From positions 1-12,360 of the forward strand of contig DASTSE010000251.1 in the NCBI GenBank assembly GCA_035760865.1: a stretch of DNA of 12,360 nt, given 5' to 3'. The notes beneath the pieces were generated by a model, which had not been told where the DNA came from, made no database searches, and worked only from the letters and a program-made list of their open reading frames with translations. Positions 5,888 through 12,360 of this stretch are shown here, one piece after another (positions within the stretch are counted from its first letter, which is position 1; each line of letters opens with the position of its first letter). This stretch comes from Dokdonella_A sp035760865. GTDB taxonomy: Bacteria; Pseudomonadota; Gammaproteobacteria; Xanthomonadales; Rhodanobacteraceae. The translations under genes and the position numbers were made by a program.

Positions 5888-7651
5888 ATGTCCCAGCACC
5901 CGATAACCGACATCACCTTCGAAAGCTTCGACCTCCATCCGACCCTGCTGTCCGGCCTGCATGCCTCCGGCTTCACGCGCTGCACGCCGATCCAGGCGCT
6001 GACCCTGCCGCTCGCGCTCGCCGGGCGCGACGTCGCCGGCCAGGCGCAGACCGGCACCGGCAAGACCGGCGCGTTCCTCGTCGCCGTGCTCAACCGGCTC
6101 CTGACCCGGCCCGCGGTCGCCGACCGCAAGCTGACCGATCCGCGCGCGATCATCATCGCGCCGACGCGCGAGCTCGCGATCCAGATCGACAAGGACTTCC
6201 GCAACATCGGCCGCGATACCGGCCTGCGCTCGGCGCTCATCTACGGCGGCGTCGACTACGACAAGCAGCGCGACCTGCTCAAGGCCGGCTGCGACCTCAT
6301 CATCGCGACGCCGGGTCGCCTCATCGACTACCTCAAGCAGCACGTGTTCTCGTTCAACGCGATCGAGGCGGTCGTGCTCGACGAGGCCGACCGCATGTTC
6401 GACCTCGGCTTCATCAAGGACATCCGCTTCCTGTTCCGCCGCATGCCGCCGCGCGAGCAGCGCCAGAGCATGCTGTTCTCGGCGACGCTGAGCCACCGCG
6501 TGCTGGAGCTCGCCTACGACCACATGAACGAGCCGGAGAAGCTCACCGTCGAGGCCGACAACGTCACCGCCGACCGCGTGCGCCAGCTCGTCTACTTCCC
6601 GGCCAAGGAAGAGAAGCAGCCGCTGCTGATCAGCCTGCTGTCGCGCATCGACGCGCAGCGCAGCATCGTGTTCGTCAACACGAAGATCGCCGCGGAAAAG
6701 GTTACGCGTGCGCTCGAGCGGCACGGCTTCACGGTCGTGACGCTGTCCGGCGACGTGCCGCAGGCCAAGCGCGAGCGGCTGCTCGCGAAGTTCCAGAAGG
6801 GCGAGATCGAGATCCTCGTCGCGACCGACGTCGCCGCGCGCGGCCTGCACATCCCTGCCGTCTCGCACGTGTTCAACTACGACCTGCCGCAGGACGCGGA
6901 GGATTACGTGCACCGCATCGGCCGCACCGCGCGCCTCGGCGCCGAAGGCGACGCGATCAGCTTCGCGTGCGACCTGTACGCGATGACGTTGCCGGAGATC
7001 GAAAGCTACATCGAGCAGAAGATCCCCACCGCGCCGATCACGCCGGACCTCCTCATCGTGCCGCCGCCGCGTCCGCGCGCGGCCGGTGCGCCCGCGCTGA
7101 GCGCCGAGGACGAGGCGGCCGACGACGCGCGCAACACCGCGGGCGCGCCGCCGAAGAGCGGCAAGCCTGCGCGCGGCCCGCGCGAGCGCAGCGGATCGCG
7201 CGAACGAACGGGCGAGCGCGGCGACGCCGGACGCGGCCGACGCGAACGCGGCGCCGCGAGGCCAGCCGCCGCGCCGGCGGCCGCCGCGTCCGCCGCGTCC
7301 ACGGCGGCGCCGGCGAAAGTCGCTGCCGCGCCGGCGAATGGCGCGCCCGCGACACCTGCCGGCGCCACCACCCTCGACGGCGAGGCGCCGCGCAAGCGCC
7401 GCCGCCGCGGCGGCCGCGGTCGCAACAAGCATCGCGAGGGCGCCGATACGACGGCGGCCACGCCGCAGAACGGCCAGCGCGGCGCGCCCGCTCCGCGCGG
7501 CGAGCGCAGTGGCCCGGCGCCGCAGCGCATCGTCGAGCGCAAGCCGCATCCGCACGCGGCAGCGGCGGCTTCCGCCGCCGCGCCGGCATCGTCGCATCCG
7601 CCGAAGCCGGGCTTCTTCCGCCGCATCATGCGCATGTTCACCGCGCGCTGA
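5888..7651 (+). CDS. rhlB: ATP-dependent DEAD-box RNA helicase RhlB, with long basic C-terminal tail
   Basis: RhlB unwinds structured RNA and in E. coli serves the RNA degradosome. The 587-residue product aligns closely with E. coli RhlB over about its first 390 residues. It has the Q motif GFTRCTPIQ (28-36), motif I AQTGTGKT (53-60), PTRELAIQ (92-99), DEAD (165-168), SAT (198-200), ATDVAARG (312-319) and HRIGRTAR (342-349). The stretches RDVAGQAQTGTGKT, YDLGFIKDIR-like MFDLGFIKDIR and ARGLHIPAV are RhlB-type rather than RhlE or SrmB. ATG 5888 matches the start of E. coli RhlB; the ribosome-binding site is weak. After residue 390 an Ala/Arg/Gly-rich disordered tail of about 190 residues replaces the short (~30-residue) E. 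coli tail. It includes the basic cluster RKRRRRGGRGRNKH near 502-515 and ends with PGFFRRIMRMF, a likely amphipathic helix. It is divergent from trxA, as in E. coli. Confidence 0.95.
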   Translation: MSQHPITDITFESFDLHPTLLSGLHASGFTRCTPIQALTLPLALAGRDVAGQAQTGTGKTGAFLVAVLNRLLTRPAVADRKLTDPRAIIIAPTRELAIQIDKDFRNIGRDTGLRSALIYGGVDYDKQRDLLKAGCDLIIATPGRLIDYLKQHVFSFNAIEAVVLDEADRMFDLGFIKDIRFLFRRMPPREQRQSMLFSATLSHRVLELAYDHMNEPEKLTVEADNVTADRVRQLVYFPAKEEKQPLLISLLSRIDAQRSIVFVNTKIAAEKVTRALERHGFTVVTLSGDVPQAKRERLLAKFQKGEIEILVATDVAARGLHIPAVSHVFNYDLPQDAEDYVHRIGRTARLGAEGDAISFACDLYAMTLPEIESYIEQKIPTAPITPDLLIVPPPRPRAAGAPALSAEDEAADDARNTAGAPPKSGKPARGPRERSGSRERTGERGDAGRGRRERGAARPAAAPAAAASAASTAAPAKVAAAPANGAPATPAGATTLDGEAPRKRRRRGGRGRNKHREGADTTAATPQNGQRGAPAPRGERSGPAPQRIVERKPHPHAAAAASAAAPASSHPPKPGFFRRIMRMFTAR

Positions 7652-7658
7652 GCGGGCA

Positions 7659-7709
7659 CGGCGGCGCCTCCCCTGGGGAGCCGTCGCCGCGCGAGCGGGG
7701 CGGCGCCCC
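7659..7709 (+). terminator. GC-rich hairpins after rhlB (no U-tract)
   Basis: Eight bases past the rhlB stop, 7659-7689 forms an imperfect palindrome centred on CTCCCCTGGGGAG. A second short one (GGGGC/GCCCC) lies at 7697-7709. Neither is followed by a T run, so an intrinsic terminator is not proven. They may stabilise the 3' end or merely reflect base composition. Confidence 0.3.
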
Positions 7710-7729
7710 ACCCGGCCACGAAGCGCGTT

Positions 7730-7738
7730 TGCTACGCT
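7730..7738 (+). promoter_or_regulatory. Candidate extended -10 for the gsp genes
   Basis: TGCTACGCT, of the TGnTAnnnT form, lies about 31 bases before the gspC ATG, a distance that fits a short leader. No good -35 is visible upstream. A similar TGCTAACGT occurs before rho (minus strand). The call is weak but position-consistent. Confidence 0.35.
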
Positions 7739-7768
7739 TGCACGCCGAAGCGTCCGGGCCCTCGTACG

Positions 7769-8632
7769 ATGTCCTCGTTCCGTCTCGCCAACGACCGCAG
7801 CCGCGCCGCCGAACTCGCGGCGATGGCCTGCTGCGCGCTGCTCGCGGCTGCGTTCGCGTGGCTGCTCGTGCGCCTCGTGTGGGCGCTGCTGCCGGGGAGC
7901 GGCGACGCACGCGTGCAGGCGCCGCCACCGGCCGCCACGTCGGCGGACGCCAGCGCGCGCACGCGCTCCGTCGCGCAGTGGCATCTGTTCGGCAATACGC
8001 CGCTGCCCGCGAGCGGGCCGAGCACGACGTCGCTGATCCTGCGCGGCACGCTCGCCGACGCCGATCCGGCGGCCGGCATCGCAGTGATCGCGGAGGCGGG
8101 CAAGGGCGAGCGCAGCTGGCGCGTCGGCGATGAAGTGAGCGCGGGCGTGCGGCTCGCGCGCGTCTATGCCGACCACGTCGTCGTCATGCGCGACGGCCAC
8201 GAGGAGACGCTGCCGCTGCCGCGCGACACCAGCGCCGCACCCGCACCGCGCGGCGCCACCGGCGGCGCCGCGCGCGCCGGCGCATCGACCGCGAACGCCG
8301 CGGCGCAGAGCGTGCGCGCCGCGAAGAACCTGCAGGACGAGGTCGCGCGCCTGCGCCAGAACCCGACCGAACTCGCCAAGCGCGTGCAGGTCGTGCCCGT
8401 GCTCGCCGACGGGCATCTTGCCGGCGTGCGGGTGTCGACCGGCACGGACACGGCCCTGCTCAACCAGCTCGGGTTCCAGCAGGGCGACGTCGTCACCGCG
8501 GTCAACGGCATGCCGGTCGATTCGATCGAACGCGGCCAGCAGATCATGTCGACCTTCGGCAACGCGGCGTCGGTGCGCGTGACCGTGCTGCGTGCGGGCA
8601 AGCCGACCGAGATCACGGTCGGACTGCGATGA
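7769..8632 (+). CDS. gspC: Type II secretion system inner-membrane protein GspC
   Basis: GspC links the inner-membrane platform to the secretin in the periplasm. The 287-residue protein has a short cytosolic N-terminus, one membrane segment (about residues 16-41) and an Ala/Pro linker. A homology-region (HR) domain follows at about 67-150 with the family pattern HLFG...LILRGTLAD...AVIAE...WRVGDEV...RVYADHVVV. After a second Ala/Gly-rich linker comes a C-terminal PDZ domain (about 205-287) with GVRVSTGTD, LGFQQGDVVTAVNGMPV and VTVLRAGKPTEITV. PDZ-type GspC is thought to take part in substrate choice. The start at ATG 7769 has only a poor Shine-Dalgarno, and no better in-frame start lies nearby. 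It is followed 46 bases later by gspD, so the genes form an operon. Confidence 0.93.
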   Translation: MSSFRLANDRSRAAELAAMACCALLAAAFAWLLVRLVWALLPGSGDARVQAPPPAATSADASARTRSVAQWHLFGNTPLPASGPSTTSLILRGTLADADPAAGIAVIAEAGKGERSWRVGDEVSAGVRLARVYADHVVVMRDGHEETLPLPRDTSAAPAPRGATGGAARAGASTANAAAQSVRAAKNLQDEVARLRQNPTELAKRVQVVPVLADGHLAGVRVSTGTDTALLNQLGFQQGDVVTAVNGMPVDSIERGQQIMSTFGNAASVRVTVLRAGKPTEITVGLR

Positions 8633-8663
8633 TGCCCTGCGTGAACCCACTGCGCCTCCCAAC

Positions 8664-8668
8664 AAGGA
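8664..8668 (+). promoter_or_regulatory. Shine-Dalgarno of gspD
   Basis: AAGGA lies seven bases before GTG 8676 and ten before ATG 8679. Either may be used, and the signal peptide differs by one residue. A much longer in-frame extension back to 8592 overlaps gspC and is not supported. Confidence 0.5.
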
Positions 8669-8678
8669 ACCCCACGTG

Positions 8679-10751
8679 ATGCGTCGATTCCTCGTGCCCG
8701 CGATCGCCGGCGTCCTCGCCGCGCTGTCCGCTTCCGCGCAGACCACGCAGACCGCGCCGGCTGCGGCCGCGCAGGCGCCGGGCCATACCACGACCGCGGA
8801 CGGGCGCCACACGCTCAACCTCAAGGACGCGGACATCCAGGCGCTCATCGCGACGGTCAGCGAGATCACCGGCAAGAACTTCATCATCGGCCCGAACGTG
8901 GAAGGCAAGGTCACGGTCGTGTCGGCGCGGCCGATGAAGCCGGACGAGATCTACGACGTGTTCCTGTCGGTGCTGCGCGTGCACGGCTTCGCCGCGGTGC
9001 CTGCGGGCAGCATGATCAAGATCGTGCCGGAGACGGTCGCGCAGCAGGACGGTTCGACCGGCGTCAACGGCCTCGGCGCGCGCGCGGCCGACGAACTCGT
9101 GACCGAGATCGTGCCGGTCAAGCACGTCTCCGCGGCCGAACTCGTGCCGATCCTGCGGCCGCTGATGCCGCAGGGCGGCCAGCTCGTCGCGCACGCGAGC
9201 TCCAATTCGCTGGTCGTGTCCGATCGCGCCGGCAACGTGCAGCGCCTCGCCGACATCATCCGCCGCATCGACACGGTGTCCGACGCCGAAGTCGAGATGA
9301 TCCCGCTGCGCCACGCGAACGCGGCCGAGCTCGCGCGCACGCTGACGATGCTCGGCGACGACAAGGGCGCGCAGGCGAACGGCGACAATGCGCGCGTGTT
9401 CGCCGACACGCGCACGAACTCGATCCTGCTCGCGGGCGCGAAGAACGGCCGCCTGAAGATGCGCGCGCTGATCGCGCACCTCGACACGCCGGTCGACAAC
9501 GGTGGCGACACGCAGGTGATCTACCTGCACTACGCGAACGCGAAGGATCTCGTGCCGATCCTGCAGGGCGTCGCCGCGACGCTGACGGGAATCGCGCCGC
9601 CGACCGCGGCGAAGGGCGACGGCGGTTCCGCCGCGGGCGCGTCGCCGGCGACGATCCAGGCGCACGCGGAAACCAACGCGCTGATCATCAGCGCGCCGCC
9701 GGCGATCTTCCGCTCGCTGAGCCAGGTCGTGCGCCAGCTCGACATCCGCCGCAACCAGGTGCTGATCGAGGCGGTCATCGCCGAAGTCGCCGACCAGACC
9801 GCGAGCGAACTCGGCGTGCAGTGGCAGATGCCGCTCGGCAAGGACGGCCAGCACGTGGTCGGCGGTACCAACTTCAGCGGCACCTCGCCCGGCAACAACA
9901 TCATCGCCGCGGCGCAGAACCCGCTCGGCGTCGGCAACGGCCTCAACCTCGGCTACATCGACGGCACGGTCACGATCGGGCGCAACACGATCTTCCAGCT
10001 CGGCGCGCTCGTCACCGCGCTGCGCGGCGACGGCAAGTCGAACATCCTCTCCACGCCGTCCGTGCTCACGCTCGACAACCAGGAAGCGGAGATCAAGGTC
10101 GCGCAGGAAGTGCCGTTCCTGACCGGCCAGTATTCGACCAATGCGGTGCAGGCGACTGCGACCGGCACCACCAACGCGGGCATCACCAATCCGTTCCAGA
10201 CGATCGAGCGCAAGGACGTCGGCCTCGTGCTCAAGGTGAAGCCGCAGATCAACGAAGGCGAATCGGTGCGCCTGGACATCCACCAGGAAGTCTCCTCGAT
10301 CGCGCCGAGCGTGAGCGGCGCGGTCGACCTCGTCACCAACAAGCGCGAACTCACCACCAGCGTGTTGGTCAAGGACGACGCGCTGCTCGTGCTCGGCGGC
10401 CTCATCGACGACCAGGCCAAGGACAATGTGCAGAAGGTGCCCGCGCTCGGCGACATCCCGCTGCTCGGCAACCTGTTCCGCTACCGCACCAACGACCGCA
10501 GCAAGAAGGACCTCATGGTGTTCCTGCACCCGAAGATCCTGCGCGACGCGGCGACCGAGGCGGCGGTGTCGAGCGAGAAGTACAACTACATGCGCACCGA
10601 GCAGTTGCAGATGCGCCAGCAGGACTGGCCGATCACGCCGCGTTCGGAACGCCCGATGCTGCCCGAGGTGCACGACTTCCTCGCCAGCCCGAACCTCGAC
10701 GGCCGTCCCGGCGTGGCCGACCCGCAGCCGGCCGCGGAGCGCGCGCGGTGA
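8679..10751 (+). CDS. gspD: Type II secretion system secretin GspD
   Basis: GspD forms the multimeric outer-membrane channel of the T2SS. From ATG 8679 the product has 690 residues; GTG 8676 is an alternative start. A Sec signal peptide (MRRFLVPAIAGVLAALSASA) is followed by the Ala/Pro-rich mature start. The periplasmic domains are N0 (about 44-116, TLNLKDADIQALIATVSEIT...NFIIGP), N1 (about 140-205), N2 (about 205-275, with TRTNSILLAG) and N3 (about 277-356, with a Gly/Ser-rich insert and AETNALIISAP). The secretin core (about 358-625) carries SNILSTPSVLTLDNQEAEI, the gate-region VPFLTG, ERKDVGLVLKVKPQI and the conserved end VPALGDIPLLGNLFR. A C-terminal S-domain-like segment (about 626-690) could bind a pilotin, though no pilotin gene is in the window. 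The stop overlaps gspE by four bases (GTGA), implying translational coupling. Confidence 0.96.
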   Translation: MRRFLVPAIAGVLAALSASAQTTQTAPAAAAQAPGHTTTADGRHTLNLKDADIQALIATVSEITGKNFIIGPNVEGKVTVVSARPMKPDEIYDVFLSVLRVHGFAAVPAGSMIKIVPETVAQQDGSTGVNGLGARAADELVTEIVPVKHVSAAELVPILRPLMPQGGQLVAHASSNSLVVSDRAGNVQRLADIIRRIDTVSDAEVEMIPLRHANAAELARTLTMLGDDKGAQANGDNARVFADTRTNSILLAGAKNGRLKMRALIAHLDTPVDNGGDTQVIYLHYANAKDLVPILQGVAATLTGIAPPTAAKGDGGSAAGASPATIQAHAETNALIISAPPAIFRSLSQVVRQLDIRRNQVLIEAVIAEVADQTASELGVQWQMPLGKDGQHVVGGTNFSGTSPGNNIIAAAQNPLGVGNGLNLGYIDGTVTIGRNTIFQLGALVTALRGDGKSNILSTPSVLTLDNQEAEIKVAQEVPFLTGQYSTNAVQATATGTTNAGITNPFQTIERKDVGLVLKVKPQINEGESVRLDIHQEVSSIAPSVSGAVDLVTNKRELTTSVLVKDDALLVLGGLIDDQAKDNVQKVPALGDIPLLGNLFRYRTNDRSKKDLMVFLHPKILRDAATEAAVSSEKYNYMRTEQLQMRQQDWPITPRSERPMLPEVHDFLASPNLDGRPGVADPQPAAERAR

Positions 10752-12235
10752 GCGAAGCGGCGCGCCCGGCACGGCCTTCGTTCGGCTACGCGCGCCGGCA
10801 CGGCGTCGCGCTGACCGGCTGGACCGACGGCACCGCGCAGGTCGCGTGCCGCGCGGGCGTGCGCAACGACGCGCTCGCGGAGCTGCGCCGCCACCTGCGC
10901 GCGCCGCTCAATTTCACGACGTTCGCCGAGAAGGACTTCGAGCGCCTGCTGCGCGATCTGTACGAGCAGGGCGACGACGCGCGTGCGATGGTGTCCGACC
11001 TCGACGAGCGCATGGACCTGCGCACGCTCGCCGACGAGCTGCCCGAGCCCGAGGACCTGCTCGAAAGCGACGACGACGCACCGATCATCCGCCTCATCAA
11101 CGCGCTGCTGACCGAAGCGGTCAAGGAAGGCGCGTCCGACATTCACATCGAGCCGTACGAGAACCGCCTCGTCGTGCGCTTCCGCATCGACGGCGTGCTG
11201 CGCGAGGTTCTGAGCCCGCAGAAGGCGATCGCGAGCGCGGTGGTCAGCCGCATCAAGGTCATGGCCAAGCTCGATATCGCCGAACGGCGCCTGCCGCAGG
11301 ACGGGCGCATCGGCCTGCGCATCGCGGGACGGCCCGTCGACGTGCGCGTGTCGACGATCCCTGCGGGACGCGGCGAGCGCGTCGTGCTGCGCCTGCTCGA
11401 CAAGCAGGCGGGCAAGCTCGACCTCGCCCAGCTCGGCATGGACGACGCCGCGCGCGCGAAGCTCGAGGACCTCATCGCACGCCCGCACGGCATCCTGCTC
11501 GTGACCGGCCCGACCGGCTCGGGCAAGACGACGACGCTGTACGGCGCGCTGCTCAAGCTCAACGACGCGTCGCGCAACATCATGACGGTCGAGGACCCGA
11601 TCGAGTACTACATCGACGGCGTCGGCCAGACGCAGGTCAACACGCGCGTCGACATGACGTTCGCGCGCGGCCTGCGCGCGATCCTGCGCCAGGACCCCGA
11701 CGTCGTCATGGTCGGCGAGATCCGCGACCTCGAGACGGCCGAGGTCGCGGTGCAGGCATCGCTGACCGGCCACCTCGTGCTGTCGACCTTGCACACGAAC
11801 TCGGCGATCGGCGCGGTCACGCGCCTGCGCGACATGGGCGTCGAACCGTTCCTGCTGTCGTCGTCGCTGATCGGAGTGCTCGCGCAGCGCCTCGTGCGCG
11901 TGCTCGACCCCGCCACGCGCGAGGCGTACCGCGCGACGCCGGCCGAGCTCGCCGCGTTCGGCAAGCCTGCGGACCTCGAAGCCACGCTGTACCGCCCGCG
12001 CGCCGACCTCGCCGCGCAGGGCCGCGCGAGCGGCTACAAGGGCCGAACCGGGATCTACGAACTCGTCGCGCTCGACGACACGCTGCGCCGCCTCGTGCAC
12101 GAAGGCGCGTCCGAAGCCGAGCTCGAACGCCACGCGCGCACACGCTCGGCCTCGATCCTCGAGGACGGCTGGCGCAAGTGTGTCGCCGGCATCACCTCGA
12201 CCGAGGAAGTGCTGCGCGTGACGCGCGAGGAATAA
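10748..12235 (+). CDS. gspE: Type II secretion system ATPase GspE lacking the Cys4 zinc motif
   Basis: GspE is the cytoplasmic hexameric ATPase that drives pseudopilus assembly. The 495-residue protein starts at GTG 10748, overlapping the gspD stop, with GGAG eight bases upstream. The N-terminal N1E-type domain (about 1-100) should contact GspL. It is followed by the N2E domain (APIIRLINALLTEAVKEGASDIHIEP, 111-136). Catalytic motifs are Walker A GPTGSGKT (254-261), Asp box TVEDPIEYY (280-288), Walker B region ILRQDPDVVMVGEIRD (312-327) and His box TGHLVLSTLHTN (340-351). The region that normally carries two CxxC pairs is recognisable by RLVRVLDPATREAY (381-394) and YKGRTGIYEL (430-439), but all four cysteines are gone. 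The only cysteines lie at residues 34 and 478. The absence of zinc binding is inferred. Everything else is intact, so activity is expected. Confidence 0.95.
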   Translation: MSEAARPARPSFGYARRHGVALTGWTDGTAQVACRAGVRNDALAELRRHLRAPLNFTTFAEKDFERLLRDLYEQGDDARAMVSDLDERMDLRTLADELPEPEDLLESDDDAPIIRLINALLTEAVKEGASDIHIEPYENRLVVRFRIDGVLREVLSPQKAIASAVVSRIKVMAKLDIAERRLPQDGRIGLRIAGRPVDVRVSTIPAGRGERVVLRLLDKQAGKLDLAQLGMDDAARAKLEDLIARPHGILLVTGPTGSGKTTTLYGALLKLNDASRNIMTVEDPIEYYIDGVGQTQVNTRVDMTFARGLRAILRQDPDVVMVGEIRDLETAEVAVQASLTGHLVLSTLHTNSAIGAVTRLRDMGVEPFLLSSSLIGVLAQRLVRVLDPATREAYRATPAELAAFGKPADLEATLYRPRADLAAQGRASGYKGRTGIYELVALDDTLRRLVHEGASEAELERHARTRSASILEDGWRKCVAGITSTEEVLRVTREE

Positions 12236-12239
12236 GGCG

Positions 12240-12360
12240 CTGCCCGCGCTGCGTCCGCACGCGGCCCCGCCGCGCTGGCTGCTGTTCCTGTTCGCCGCGC
12301 GCCTCGCGTTGCTGCGCTCGCTCGACGAGTCAGGTGCGTTGAAGGCGCTGCGCGTGCCGC
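12240..12360 (+). CDS. Start of an unidentified gene, cut off by the window end
   Basis: Immediately after gspE one frame stays open to the window end and reads LPALRPHAAPPRWLLFLFAA, then RLALLRSLDESGALKALRVP. Its third codon positions are G or C in 37 of 40 codons, the bias of the neighbouring real genes, which the other two frames lack. GAGGA at 12227-12231 lies eight bases before CTG 12240, so an unusual CTG start is possible; no ATG, GTG or TTG is nearby upstream in this frame. The peptide does not resemble the N-terminus of GspF, the usual partner after gspE. The function is unknown, and the exact start is uncertain. Confidence 0.4.
   Translation, partial: MPALRPHAAPPRWLLFLFAARLALLRSLDESGALKALRVP

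Noticed and set aside
5585..8914. Very long minus-strand open frame continuing upstream of trxA
   Set aside because: Only the last 109 codons (5255-5584) are thioredoxin. The rest is antisense to rhlB, gspC and the start of gspD, with low-complexity composition and no ribosome-binding signals.
9821..10747. Upstream extension of the gspE frame into gspD
   Set aside because: The extension lies within the secretin coding region and is Arg/Gly/Ala low-complexity. GspE homology begins at GTG 10748, which has a Shine-Dalgarno.
8613..10772. 719-codon minus-strand ORF opposite gspD
   Set aside because: It is antisense to a fully recognisable secretin. It has the same repetitive Arg/Ala/Asp/Val composition as the other GC-driven shadows.
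10586..12133. 515-codon minus-strand ORF opposite gspE
   Set aside because: It is antisense to a gene with all ATPase motifs and shows no recognisable domain.

Overview
The window is about 12.4 kb of very GC-rich DNA. It looks like the chromosome of a gammaproteobacterium of the Xanthomonadales/Lysobacterales type (Rhodanobacteraceae or Xanthomonadaceae-like). This placement is inferred from GC-saturated third codon positions, the type of Rho, RhlB and GspC/D/E proteins, and the rho-trxA-rhlB order. That order is the same as in E. coli, where rhlB is divergent from trxA and rho lies downstream of trxA. No rRNA, tRNA, IS element, prophage or CRISPR array was found.

Layout. (1) 3-932: the 3' part of a patatin-like phospholipase gene, truncated by the window edge. 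(2) 1060-1908: an exported protein of unknown function. (3) 1949-2034: an 86-bp intergenic REP/MITE-like double hairpin. (4) 2226-3303: a two-gene, lower-GC accessory cassette. It holds a Sel1/TPR-like protein whose signal peptide appears split off by a one-base frameshift, and an unrecognised cytosolic protein that starts inside the first gene's stop codon. (5) 3319-5584, minus strand: trxA then rho, closed by an intrinsic terminator and with a C-rich rut-like leader before rho. (6) 5888-7651: rhlB, a DEAD-box RNA helicase with a long disordered tail. (7) 7769-12235: gspC-gspD-gspE, three core type II secretion (T2SS) genes. They encode the inner-membrane connector, the outer-membrane secretin and the cytoplasmic ATPase. 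(8) From about 12240: the probable start of one more gene, cut off by the window end and not recognisably gspF.

How the parts work together. Rho and RhlB are RNA-handling motor proteins (termination and degradosome-type unwinding), and thioredoxin sits between them as in E. coli. Both RNA proteins carry long low-complexity appendages: about 130 residues N-terminal in Rho and about 190 residues C-terminal in RhlB. GspC, GspD and GspE form the trans-envelope connection of a T2SS, and GspE here lacks the four-cysteine zinc motif usual in the family. The most notable observations are the zinc-less GspE, the rut-like rho leader, the disordered Rho and RhlB extensions, the frameshifted accessory cassette, and the intergenic hairpin pair with compensatory changes. 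I do not see convincing evidence for an entirely new multi-gene system. The small cassette at 2226-3303 is the only candidate locus of unknown function.
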